From Dipylidium caninum (lineage: Eukaryota; Platyhelminthes; Cestoda; Cyclophyllidea; Dipylidiidae), in NCBI GenBank assembly GCA_017562135.1, contig QEYB01000926.1:124001-188000 (forward strand): a stretch of 64,000 nt of DNA, given 5' to 3'. The notes below the pieces were generated by a model. It was given only the letters and a program-made list of their open reading frames with translations. It searched no databases and was not told the origin of the DNA. Below are positions 49,156 through 60,224 of this stretch, piece by piece (the stretch's first letter is position 1; every line of letters starts with the position of its first letter). Both the position numbers and the translations under genes were made by a program.

Positions 49156-51071
49156 TTCTTTCACTTTCCTTCCGCGTGTCATTCCAGATTTACTGCATAG
49201 CAAATAAAACACGATCTGCTCAACGTTCGCGCTGATTATAATTTGCATGTTAATGAAGTTTACTGAAAATATTCCCCTTAATATTTCCTCCTTTCCCCTG
49301 TTTATGCCTTACCTCGGACACCCAGTCTATTCTACCCGCCTTCCACTTCCTCATCGCCTTTTCTTCCGGCCCTTCTCCTCGCCACGTGCTGCCTTCCCGT
49401 CCCCCTCACCTCGCCAAATGGCCGCGTTGTCATAGTTACCCTGTAACATTTTGCTCTATATCTTATAATTATGCGGTGGAGGGAATTACGTCCAATTACA
49501 CCTAATGTCTTTATCCGCCACGAACCACATGTCGCTTGTGCAGAAGTGCCAACTCAAACGTCGTCGCCGCTGATTGGTCGACGCGCCGAGGTCGCCTTCT
49601 CATTGGTTGAGACCTCGCTTTACAGGCCATCGTCTCTATCCGCAGTCCGTCTCCCCCAAACTTTACCCGATCTCTATAGGTGAGTAGCTACTGTCTCTCC
49701 TTTGTTGATCATTGCCCTCTCATACGTCCGTATGTACCACACCCGGTGTGGTAGTAAGTTTAGTTAACTTTAATGGCAAGTTGATGTCCCTAAACTGACC
49801 CGCCATATCTCTTCACCCGGCTACGCAACCCGGTCAGCTCTCTGAGAACCTTTTGACTCATCCTCTCGGCGTTAACTTCGGTTTGGTGGGTTGTTGTTAC
49901 CTTTAACAAGGTGGGAAATATAAAAAAAAATCGCTGGCGACAAATTTCATCAGCTCAAACCCCGCCTTTGTGCGCCTCGAGTGCAGAGGCCTGTTTTGTT
50001 TCAATCCCTTTTTGTCACTAGACAAAGGCTTTACTTTCCTCTCTCTTAATGGGAGGAGGTAGTGGGGAAAGAGGGGCTTTCTGCTTGCTTTTCTATCACA
50101 GCAATTCACACCACCTGACGGATGACCTGCGTCTGTTAGTCGCCTCCTCCTCCTCCCTGAAATGCGATCACTGCAAGTGAAATTTGCAAGTTAGGGAGGA
50201 GACGAATAAGAGCGAGAGAGGAGAGAACGTCCCATCTCCACGCGGAGTTGCCCCTAATTCCGTCTGCGGTGGGGGCACAACTTTTAGCACCTGTCATCCA
50301 TTTCACTTACGTGACACCATCGAAGAGGAAGTTAATTAGGCCCATTTACGTTCTTCTCCCCGTGATCAGTGCTAATTAGGTGGATGATACTACTTACAAA
50401 GGGGCCGAGCGTGTTGTTCGGTCGTGCGATAGGGCGAGAAGGCAGGTCGAGCGAGGGAGCGGACGACGGAGGAGGCGGAGCCGGCATCCAGGCCGCCGGG
50501 GATGGCGCGGCGCGTCGGCATCGGTGTTAAGTGGCCTAATGGCTCAGAATGCTTTTTTCTTTGATTTCGCCAACATCCAATTGGCCAAACACGCAAATGC
50601 CATGCATTCCCGCGGCACTAAGTGGGACTGCGTCATTCATCCCGTGCCCAAAGTGCCGACTCGCCCCTTTCACGGCCATTCTGGCGTGCCACGAAATCGC
50701 ATTCACGGATGGAAGAGGCGCCTGCACTGTAGTCACAAGGGCGGGCGCCTGTCCGTCGTCCGTGGCGGGGCGGCGAGGCGGAGGGGGAGGCGGAGGGGGA
50801 GGCGAGGGGAGGAGAGGAGAGGTGGGCCGCCTGCAACAAACGCCTCGGGCACCGATGGACGAGAGCGACGACGACGGCGACGACGACGGGAGGCGCGAGA
50901 CTCGAGGCCTGCGCCACGAGGACGGACAGACCAGCCTAGCAATTCGGTCGGTGGGCGGAGGAGAGCTCGGACCGCCTGTGAGGGTGTCTGGGCCACCTGC
51001 TCAACCCTCTGCCCACGCGCCTCTGTCCGGTGCGGCGAAAGGCAAGAAAGCGCTGCCAAGGGAGAAGCCGA
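49156..51071. other. Intergenic, no gene seen
   Basis: 49.16-50.4 kb is AT-leaning with CCAAT-like pieces and no convincing frame. From 50.4 kb purine-rich GGA/GGC tracts dominate; open frames there (up to 291 codons) are low complexity and lack support. Confidence 0.5.
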
Positions 51072-51772
51072 GGAGGAGCAGGAGGAGGAGGAGGAGGAGG
51101 AGGAGGAGGAGGAGGAGGAGGAGGAGGAGGAGGAGGAGAGGAGGAGGAGGAGGAGGAGGAGGAGGAGGAGGAGGAGGAGGAGGAGGAGGAGGAAAAGCAC
51201 TGCAGAGCAGAGCAGGAAAGAACTGGGCGAAAGGTGGCGGGGTGAGATGAGATGAAGTGCCGTGAGGGCACACAAGCAAATAAAGCACCCCACGTGTCAC
51301 GAGGACGTCAGGCGGGGCGAGAGCCAACTCCTCCACCTCCACCTCCCCCTCTCCCCCCTCCCCTTCAGCTCCCGCTTCCCTCCTTTCGCGTTGTGCGCTC
51401 CCTCATCGAGAGGAAGGCCGCGATTGGCGTGGGGATAGTGGCGGTGCGGCAAAGGGGCCACGTCGGCCGCGTTGGGGCCTTCGGATGGCGTGGAGTGGTC
51501 GGGCTGGACAGTCCCTCGCGCGGACCCTCGCGTGGACGCGGCACAACATCGTCGGGCTGCCTGTCCGCGTGGAATCGGAGTGAGGAGGGCGTGTCGCGTG
51601 GGGACAGACGGAACAGGACGTGAGTGGGGCCCGGACGACGTGGAAGTGGAAGTGGATATGGACGTGGACGTGGACGGGGAATGGAGGCGGTGGGACGGTG
51701 GAATTGGGTAGAGAATGTCCGTGCCTTCCACCGGTCCACGACGAAGCGGAGGCTCATTTTGAGTGTCTCTTT
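51072..51772 (-). repeat. Inverted repeat 4, right arm
   Basis: Partner of 44946-45376. It carries about 180 bases (51216-51394) not present in the left arm and a strongly expanded GAG array. Confidence 0.85.
51074..51195. repeat. (GAG)n expanded trinucleotide array
   Basis: About 120 bases of nearly pure AGG/GAG with a few interruptions. It is a long polypurine run, the expanded counterpart of the roughly 28-base CTC array at 45348. Confidence 0.95.
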
Positions 51773-53272
51773 CACTCTGCCCACATTCCTCAATTGTTTT
51801 GCTCCGGGCTCGCCTCTCCCACCGTTGCTACGAAAGTCGTCTTTGACGAGGTCTTCCACTTCCCGCGTCCATTTCCGACGCTTCACTTGTGCATGTGGTC
51901 GTAGCATTGACCGCCTCTCGGCCAAAAACGCCTCCTGACCGTTTGGACATGCAGCAGTGGAAGTCCAACCTCCCCTCCACCGGGTGGCCTGCGTCTCTCC
52001 ACTGTTCCCCACTCCCCGCACTCGTCACACCCGTCACAGACGTCTCGCCGCCCCCTACCGCCGCTGTCACGGCCTCGGGGCTCTGATTCCGCTAAATTTT
52101 CTCTCGAATCGCGGCTTCACTCCAAGGTAGTCGAACTGCCGTCCCTCCGCAGGCAGGCCGGCGGCCGGTGGTCTCTCGGTCGGGCGGCGGGCGGCCCGGC
52201 TGTGTCGGCGACACGAATCCGCCATCGTTGAAGGACGTTGTTGTGCCAACTTCACCTCATTAAAGCTCGCCAATCGCCTAAAAATGTCTCAAGGCACACA
52301 GCGCTTGGGACAGTGACCCTCTCGCACGGGCGGAGGGCGATAAGCAGGCGCGGACGCGGTTGCACGCCGGCGGTGATGGGCAGAGCGAGCGGTCAATTTT
52401 GCTATTTAATTATTGCCTGTCTGCGTTTTATTTACGCTTCGTGGCGAATTTAAATTCTGTTGTTGTTGTTGTTGTTGTTGCGGCTGCTGCTGCTGCTGAA
52501 GGGTAGCAGGAGTCGCCTCTCCGCCTGAAGCCGCCCCGGCGCCGGCGGCTCTTCGGCCTATCGAGCCGCGGCGATGGACACAACCGTGTGAGGTGGGCGG
52601 AGTGGGCGACCGCGGTTCTGTGGCCCCGCTAAACGCGCCCGCTTCTGCACTTCGCCCCTCCCCCTCCCCCCCTCCCCCGGGTGCCCCGCAATGGGTCGTG
52701 CCGTTGTTGGTGCCGGTGGTGAGCTCGCTTCGCTCCCCGCCTCCCCCACGAAAGGCGACGATCGGCCGCGCCTGCCCCGGAAGGACCGCCAAAGCGGTCA
52801 ATGGAGGGCGGGCGGGGTGAAAAAAGAGAATTTAACCTCTGGAGTCCTTTCTTTGGCATGGGAGACCTCGTGGGATTAAAAGTGCATCGTGGCATTTGCC
52901 TTCTCCACCCTCGTCATCATCGTCCCCTGCGCGAAAGTACACAGGCCGACCGAATAGCCGCCGAGTCTAATCAGCCGAATAATTAATTTATTCCCGGATT
53001 ACGTACTTCCGCCCTTACCCCATCCGCCACGCGCCTCTTCGCTCGCCCCCCCCCGCCCCTTCCCCCTCGCCTCCCTTCTCACTTCTCCCTCGCTCTCGCG
53101 CAGCCTCTCTAACCTCGTGTGGGGGACGAAGGGCCGGCGATTGTGCCTGTAGCAGCCACGTCCACACTTTTGCGCGTATGCTACTGAAATGCAATTCAGC
53201 GGCGTCGGTGAGGTTTATTTGGAGCAGATCAGGCGAATGACTACTGTGACCACTTCGTTTTAGTTCACAACG
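51773..53272. other. GC-rich interval before the Ras-like gene
   Basis: No gene is firmly supported. A minus-strand frame at 52406-52801 encodes glutamine runs from the TTG/CTG array and Gly/Ala-rich sequence; it could be a terminal exon of a low-complexity protein but has no other support. The last 150 bases should include the promoter and leader of the gene at 53273; no TATA box is evident. Confidence 0.4.
52459..52498. repeat. (TGT)n/(GCT)n trinucleotide array
   Basis: About seven TTG units followed by five CTG units; reads as glutamine codons on the minus strand. Confidence 0.85.
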
Positions 53273-54169
53273 ATGTCAGGTGCAGAATACCAGCCAGTCG
53301 AGGTGCAAAACGCCCCAGGCAGCGATGCCAACCCGCTAAACCCCTCGGACGCCAAGGAGGCCTCCTCCAAGTCCGTCTGTCGGGTTGTCTTCCTGGGCGC
53401 CGCCAAAGTGGGCAAAACCAGCATTATTCGGCGTTTTCTCAACGGTAATTTTGAGGCCAAGTACACTCCCACAGTGGACGATGTCTACTCCTCCAAATTC
53501 CTTGTCCGTGGCTGTTTGGCCAATGTGGAGTTTATGGACACCTCGGGGAGTTACGATTTCCCCGCGATGATTCGTCTCTGTGTGGCCAAAGCCGACGCCT
53601 TCGTCATAGTCTTCGCCCACGACAGCATGGAGTCGCTCACCATCGCGGGTCGCTACCTCGATCAGATCAAAGCTGAGCGCGAGGACTACGCGCCTCTGGT
53701 GACCGGCGCACGCGCCTACGACAATTCGAGCCTCATGGCGTCCCCGTCGCCGTTGGTGGTGGTCTGCAACAAGTCCGACCTGCCCGTGAGCATGTCGCGC
53801 GTGAACGAGGGCGTGATTATGGAGTGGCTGCTCAAGAGCGCCCTCAAACCCTCTCAATTCGTCTACACCAGCGCCAAGACGGACGAGTGCATTGTGGACA
53901 TCTTCAAGGCGCTCTGGTCGCAGAACGAAATGACCCACGCGATCGCCTTCTCGCCCTGGGTGGAGCGACGCCGGGGCAGCGCCGCGGTCGCAAGCAGCCA
54001 TCAGGACAACGCCTCCCCGACCGAGAGGAAGGCGGGCAGTCCGAGTTACGATTTGCAGAGTAAACGCGCCTCCTTCTTCCGCAATAGCTTCAAAGTGCGG
54101 CGTCGCAATAGTTCGCGTCAACGTCGCTGCAAATCGGAGTTCATCCAACTCGACTGCACCATCTCCTGA
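53273..54169 (+). CDS. Ras-like small GTPase, RASD (Dexras/Rhes)-type, 298 aa
   Basis: Intronless frame, ATG 53273 to TGA 54169. An N-terminal extension of about 35 residues precedes the G domain. P-loop GAAKVGKT (42-49), switch-I Thr in YTPTVDD (64-70), DTSG (89-92), NKSD (166-169) and SAK (200-202) are all intact. Switch II reads DTSGSYDFPAM, as in Dexras1/Rhes-type proteins (DTSG..FPAM), so Ser93 replaces the Ras catalytic Gln61 and intrinsic GTP hydrolysis should be slow. The C-terminal 70 residues are basic (KVRRRNSSRQRRCK) and end in CTIS, a CAAX box with serine last, predicting farnesylation and membrane attachment. Dexras/Rhes proteins modulate heterotrimeric G-protein and cAMP signalling; a similar role is inferred. 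An insert lies between the beta-4 helix region and NKSD (138-159). Subfamily call less certain than the GTPase call. Confidence 0.88.
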   Translation: MSGAEYQPVEVQNAPGSDANPLNPSDAKEASSKSVCRVVFLGAAKVGKTSIIRRFLNGNFEAKYTPTVDDVYSSKFLVRGCLANVEFMDTSGSYDFPAMIRLCVAKADAFVIVFAHDSMESLTIAGRYLDQIKAEREDYAPLVTGARAYDNSSLMASPSPLVVVCNKSDLPVSMSRVNEGVIMEWLLKSALKPSQFVYTSAKTDECIVDIFKALWSQNEMTHAIAFSPWVERRRGSAAVASSHQDNASPTERKAGSPSYDLQSKRASFFRNSFKVRRRNSSRQRRCKSEFIQLDCTIS

Positions 54170-54607
54170 GGCGCGAAGGTGCCACAGAATCGGGCTTCGG
54201 CGGCAATCTGTTCTCCCTCCCTCCGCCGCCTCCTCTGTCATTCCTCCTGGTGTATATACTCGCTCGCCCTCACGAGGCGTCAATTTTTTCCATCCCCTTG
54301 TCCCTAATATATGAATTTGCTGGTCAAATTACTCGCAGTCTGGGCAGGCGCGTCCACCGGGTGGGAGGCGAGTCGGTCTGTCGGTGGGGAAAACTTGGCG
54401 TAGAAGCGTTCAGGCAGAGCTCCGCTCTCCTCCGCCTCTCATTGTGCCCCAGTGGACATGCAGCGGGGAAAAACATGCGTCACATATGCGTGACGCACGG
54501 TGTGAGAGGGCCCAACTGGCGCGACGGATCCCCGCCTTCGTGAAACAACCTTCTTTCCTTCGCCCCTCCAAGCAAGTGCCGAGAGCGGCTGAGGGGCGGA
54601 CGCAAAT

Positions 54608-55120
54608 TAGCCTTTTCTGTCCCCACAAACCTGTTCTTCCTGAGGACGAGTCTCAGTCCGCTGTCTGGCCATCGCCGGGGCGGGAAAGCGTGGCGAAGGC
54701 CTGAAAATTTCATTTTTGAGTGAAAATGGAGTGTTGCTCGCGGTGAGACACTTTGCCAACGCCGACGAGGCCAGTTCAGCCACCAAGTCGGGTGGAGGCG
54801 AGTCACACCGCCGGTGGCCAAAAGTTAGCGTTTGTGTCGAACAGTTGAAGGGTTCAGACAGTCTCCCACTCTCCTCATCCGCCACCGCCATCGCCTCTCT
54901 TCTTCCAGTTTGCCCCCAACTGCCGGATTTGTGACCCGGGGTGTGGGTGTGTGTGGAGTGGAGTGGACTGGCGGGACGGTCCCCAGCCTTTTCTTTCCGC
55001 CACGAACCTGTTCTTCCTGAGACGAGTGCCGGTCCGCTGGCAGGCCTCCTCCACCAGTCAGACCATCACCGGGGCAGGCACGCGAGACGGAGACCCGAAA
55101 ACGCCACTTTGAAGGAAAAC
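54608..55120 (+). repeat. Diverged direct repeat, two units about 390 bp apart
   Basis: Units around 54624-54735 and 55005-55120 share AACCTGTTCTTCCTGAG, ACGAGT, GTCCGCTG, CCATC-CCGGGGC and GAAAA-rich endings in the same order. Similarity is patchy and the borders are uncertain. Confidence 0.5.
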
Positions 55121-56508
55121 TTCAGTGTCGACGGCAACCGGCTCAGCTCGGCTATCAGATCGAGCGCGAGTGGTGCCTTGTCACACCTGTCATTGTCAGC
55201 CAAGTCGGACGGGAAGACAGTCGGTGTCGCCCGTTGTCTCGAAGTGGGCTTCGGCGCCTTCCTCTCCACGGTTTCACCTCCGCGCGGCCTCGAGCGGACC
55301 CCGGTCGTCCCGGTCGCGTCGGGTGACACCCTGAAGGTGTCTTCATCGTGCGGACCGCCTTCCAGCGCCGTCTCGTCCGCCAGTCCAGACGGGTGGGCCA
55401 ACGCCCCTCCGTGAGCCTGCGCCCGAGGAAGGCAGACGACGATGCCACGTTCGCCTTGTTTCCTGCCTGTGTGGCAGCCGGTCCCAGTGTGGACTGACGT
55501 TTGATCGGACGCCGGCAGTCGGTGCGCTGGGGCAAAAGGCGCCCGAAAACGCCCCAGCCAGAGAGGAGGCCCGGTTTCGACTAGCAGACTGCAAAAACCG
55601 CCAAACCACACACAACTGGCTCTTCAAGGCGCCTTTCCTGTTTACGACCGCACCCGTGACAGCTTTGACGTCCGGCGACACCCGGTTTGGGAGGAGATTT
55701 GTCCAAAAATGGCGCTGGCAAGGCGGGAAAAGAGGGGAGAGCCGAATAAACGCCTTTTCGGGGCTGAAGAATAAAAGAAGGAAAGTCGGAGGCTCATGTC
55801 CACACGCGGCGGGTAGACGTGGGAGTTCGGGGAGGGCGGGCGACTCGGCCAGTCCGTCACCAGTCCTTTTCTGGCGGCGATCAGCTAGGGAATTCGTCAC
55901 CGCGTCCCCAAGTCGCCTTCCGCGCCCTTAACAGTTCACTGACTCCACTATCGCATTCTCCGCCGCCTCGGCTCCCACATTGGCGCCGTGACTTCGACGA
56001 CGGCGCTTGACACATCGCCGCGGTGACAGGTGGAAGGAAAAGGGCTGTGACTCATTCACCCAACAAGATTTATTCGCGTCAAAAATGCCCCCGACGCGGG
56101 GGGAGGGCGGCGAAGCTGGAAAGCTATTTTAGGCGCCTGTTGCACCGATTCGCCTTAATCTGCCGCGACACCTCCGCTGTCACGGCGCGCGCGTTGCCTG
56201 TGTCGTGACTTCGACGTGTGGCCGGGGGTGGAACCGACGGCTTCACCACGAAAGCGGGATATTCTCCACCTCCCACCGCCCCCCTCCCCCACCCCGATCG
56301 GCTGCGTGGGGGTAACCGGAGGCGGGTGGGCCGAGAGGGGAAGATGCATTACGGCGACGCGCGAATTAGGCTGAGGAAGGCGAAAGTGGGCGAACTGGGA
56401 AGGGGATCAACGATTCCCACGACTGTCCGAAAATGGTCTCGAGGATTCTACGGCTGAACGAAACACTCAGGCCCTTGCAAACCTCGCAAATTAAAAGGCT
56501 GTGAGAGA

Positions 56509-56529
56509 TCGAGTGAGAGAGAGAGAGAG
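56509..56529. repeat. (GA)n microsatellite
   Basis: About nine GA units, exactly at the GC-rich to AT-rich boundary. Confidence 0.85.
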
Positions 56530-58126
56530 TAATTCAGAGAGCTACTAGTTATCTACTTAAGTAGCAGATCAGTCCTATGCATTCATTACTTGAAAACGCT
56601 TCCTCGTATTAACTTATTTGTTCAAACAACCATGAAATCATGCTTGCAATGGCTCATTCACTTCAGTTTCTTTTATTATTTGAGAAACAAAATGAATTAA
56701 TTAATAATTTAGTGAATTAGCAGCTGTACCAATTCATCCATTGTGTACATCGTTAAACGGTACATTCTTCCATTCTTCTTCCCTTCCGTTCCACAACGCT
56801 TTCATTAGGTCGAAACAAAAGAGCTAAACAAAATGTTCATTAGTTCACCTATTAACCTCTTCAGTCATTTAATCATTCAATCATCCGTCGCCTCCTTCAT
56901 TGATTCATTAATATAGTGAATCAATCAATAGCACATTCACATCCTCTCTTGCAATTCATGTCTTGAGTAGTCAATTATTTTCTTCTCTACTTGGCTCATT
57001 CTTTTATTAACCCGCTTGCAAATGACGGGGTACTTAGACCCTCCTGCAAATATCCTCAGACGCGACGAAATTTCCTCCGCCCCCCCTCCTCCATTCGCCC
57101 CCACCGGCGCATCAGAATTTAATTGGGTGGGGGAAATGCGCCTGAAGTTAGAATGTGAGAGAGGGGAGAGGAGCGAGGGAAGCGAGAAGAGACGACGGGC
57201 GAGGAGAGGAAGTAGTAATTACCTGCCCGCATATCGACTTGCTTCCTCCAATTCCGCGTGACTGGCCACGATAGCATCTCAAGACGCCGAAGAGACCGAC
57301 ATTCACCGGGAAGGTAGGCAGGCAAGGCTCTCAGATAGCGGTGGGAGTAAAGTCTATCAGCAGGAGGACTGCCATCTGATGGAAGTGCCATCCACTACGC
57401 ATTAATTATCTCCACGAAACGACGATTTTTAAATTCCTACTCTTATTTAGACTAATTCCACTAATTTCCCAGAGGTCTATTGCTTTAAGAGGGAGTGAGA
57501 GACTTGTATTGGACCAGTGCAGCATACATACTGCAAGTGGGGTAGCGGTAGGAATCACGTGGTGGGAGAGGTTATTGTTGCTCGTGGACTTAAGAGGCGT
57601 AGAGAAAGAGAGGAATTTACTATGTCCGCCTCAACGAATCACCATTTTAAAGGTCACGTGGGGGGGACGGAGCGGGAGAAGGGGGCGACAAACGTTTCTC
57701 ACTCCAAACTAAGCGAAGGAGCAAAGGAGGTGTCGATGTAGCCCCTTGGGCAGGGCGAAAAGGGTTGTAAAACAGAATTTTATTGCGCTGCTAGCATCTT
57801 AAACACTGCATGCTGCCATCTGGCTTTGCCGAAGAGCATTGCACTACTCCAGGGTGAATCACATGATGCGTTGGACATTAATGAAACTACACTAAAGCCC
57901 GCAAAACTCGGACTGTCATGGGGACCGATGAACGAGGTGATTATTAGAAAAAAAATGAGTAGGGAACTAAGGATTACATACATGTGAATGTTTGTGGCCA
58001 CAAGTCTAGATGTAAACCGTGGTGATTATTGTTAAAAGGTTCAAATATGGATGGTTAACACATTTTGCGGGTCGTGTTTTATTTACTTTTTGTTAATGTT
58101 GCGGCCTGAACCCGTACACCAAAAGT

Positions 58127-60224
58127 ATGTGTTTTTGTATTTTCACTAGGTTAACACAAAGTAAAAGTCTTGAGAAGGAAGACAAGTGCAGCAAAATGCT
58201 CTTTTTAAAAGAAAAGCGCCATAATACGAAACCCCTTCGCGAACCGGCGCTGACAAAAATGCACAGGAGAAAGATCCGTAAAGTCATTGCGTTGCTTCAA
58301 GGTCACGCCAAATAGTTTGGAAAAATGACGACAAATAAGATCACTTCTGAGTCCCATTGTCTTCAAACGTTAAAGTGGCCAAATTTTATTGAGATATTTT
58401 ACCTTAAATGCGTTGAGTAATTAACGGGATGCTCTCATTGTCAGAGCCGATGGACATAATCTAGTGTATTTGAACGCGTACGTTTCCAAAAAACCAGCCT
58501 AGCTAGTACAAATTTATTTGATTTTAGCACGTGCGGCTAAATAAAAAAATTACTACCTTGTTATGTTCTCCGAATTACTCAGGAGGCGATTTTTTGAACA
58601 GTTCTGTCCGTTCGTAGTTTTCGAGTGCTCCGACGTCGTAAGTTCCTTCTCATGTGCGCTCATTTTCGGCAACCACGATATTTATGTCCTCTAAACACTG
58701 ACTCTTGGCTTGATTTTTTGTGATTTTTTTAACCTTCATATCACTGGATCCCAAAAGCTTTATACACTTGAGTAGTTTTGTAGCCTTGATTTCCCTTCCG
58801 AGCAAACGCTATACCATTTTGAAGGCCTTGAAGGGATTATTTGCCCCCGAAAGTTGCACCATTACCTAAAATTGTTGACACTTTTCGATAACTCAGGGCG
58901 AATGGAAGAACGTGTCACGCCTAGAAAACACACGGATGAGTTTAGATGCCCGAGTGAACATTCACTTGAAGCGTGTTCTCCAGAAATAGCTAGGGGTGAA
59001 GGTATAATTTTATTACCATTCATCTCTTTGGTTTTAGCTCCTAGAAATGGTTCATCCCAGTTGGCTGTTTCTTGTGGTATGTTCTCCATTCAAAATCCTA
59101 CCTTTGTTCACAGATCCGTATGTCGATATTAAAAACTCTACAGTCTGTTTCGAAAAAGACGCCAAGAATCTTAATTCATTATCATCATTATTTGGTTCAA
59201 AGGAATTGAGCCCAATTTGTATGTCGCCTTTTCCTTCCCTAATTACAACTTCGCTCAGGCCAAAATTTAATGTCTTCCTCATTTAGCACAAACGAATTAA
59301 CATCTACCACTCACACAGAAGAAATGCCCAGCATGGAGGGTACACATTATGTTACATGGACTTCGGAGGACAAAAATCTATTTCACTTTTGCCGCTCTCC
59401 CGCTCAATTTATTCGTCCGCGACCACGTCAACAGATGACGGCTGTATGCGAAGTTACCGAGCCATCATCTGGGACAATCAGCCGTCACGATGTAAAGACA
59501 TTAACATTGGTGCCCGAAGAAGGAAGTACAATGTCACGTCATGCAGTTGTTTTCGGTGAAACAGAGGGTGCTGACGCTAACGAAGGGTACGGGGAAGACG
59601 TGCTCACTACTCCCCCGCAACTGCTCTTGAAAAACTCATTGAAGTAATGTTCCCCTGTTTTACTTGAATTAACATGCACTAAATTCATTAAATTGGGATA
59701 TGTGAAATTTTTGTGCTCTCTTTTAGTGCACATACGGAAGGACTTTTATGGGCGCCTTTCGTAAGCGCTTGGTTCTTTTTATGCCTTTACACTCTTCGAT
59801 ACGATCAAGAAGGGGGTATCTGATCACTGGCAAATATCTCCTTTAATTTCAACTATATCTTCAAATTTTTAAAATTTTTTTCCGACTACTTACCTTTGTT
59901 TGTACCTTCTTCTAGTATTCGCCTAGCGAAGATTTTATTGATGAGGACGACAATTTCGAGTGTAATTCTGGCAAGACAACACCTCCGATCATGCGTTTAT
60001 TCCCACTGAAAGACAGCTACGAGTCAGTGGGAGATGAACAGGAGTGTCTGTGGAAGTCCACTCAAACTGAACTTGTAATGACGACTGCAGACAAGGGGAC
60101 GCAAACTAAGGAGGAGCTGGTGATACCGACCTATCCCGATATCATAGACAACGCGGATGCCAATCGTCTCAAGGAGTGGATAGAAGAGCTTTTTAAGGAT
60201 AAAATCTCAAATTCCCCTTCCTAG
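58127..60224 (+). CDS. Unrecognised 375-aa protein with twin KxTQT motifs, seven exons
   Basis: Exons: 58127-58277, 58897-59001, 59038-59076, 59114-59218, 59259-59643, 59727-59760 (34-nt microexon), 59916-60224. Total 1,128 nt with all phases agreeing; short introns are 36, 37, 40, 83 and 155 bp. The ATG at 58127 is one choice; an acceptor ending at 58149 would instead make this an internal exon of a longer gene. The N-terminus is Lys/Arg-rich, the middle Ser/Thr-rich and probably disordered, the C-terminus acidic with a short helix (ANRLKEWIEELFKDK). In the last exon KSTQT (320-324) and KGTQT (333-337) both fit the KxTQT consensus for binding the dynein light chain LC8 (DYNLL), 13 residues apart. 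LC8 dimers bind such paired sites and bring disordered partners together. I recognise no domain; a microtubule or scaffold role is inference from these motifs. Confidence 0.75.

Larger units (their letters stand above)
54170..58126. other. Intergenic, GC-rich to AT-rich transition
   Basis: 54.17-56.5 kb is GC-rich with a diverged direct repeat (listed separately) and no recognised gene. At about 56.5 kb a GA run marks a sharp change to AT-rich sequence full of TTCATT/ATTCA words (56.53-57.0 kb). 57.0-58.1 kb has purine-rich patches and no convincing exon; upstream exons or the promoter of the gene at 58127 may lie here. Confidence 0.5.

Noticed and set aside
50380..51255. 291-codon frame with long Glu and Arg runs
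   Set aside because: The length comes from the GAG array and purine-rich DNA; no non-repetitive domain.
53336..54283. 315-codon open frame antisense to the Ras-like GTPase
   Set aside because: Shadow of the GTPase gene: the sense frame has all five G motifs, the antisense frame none.
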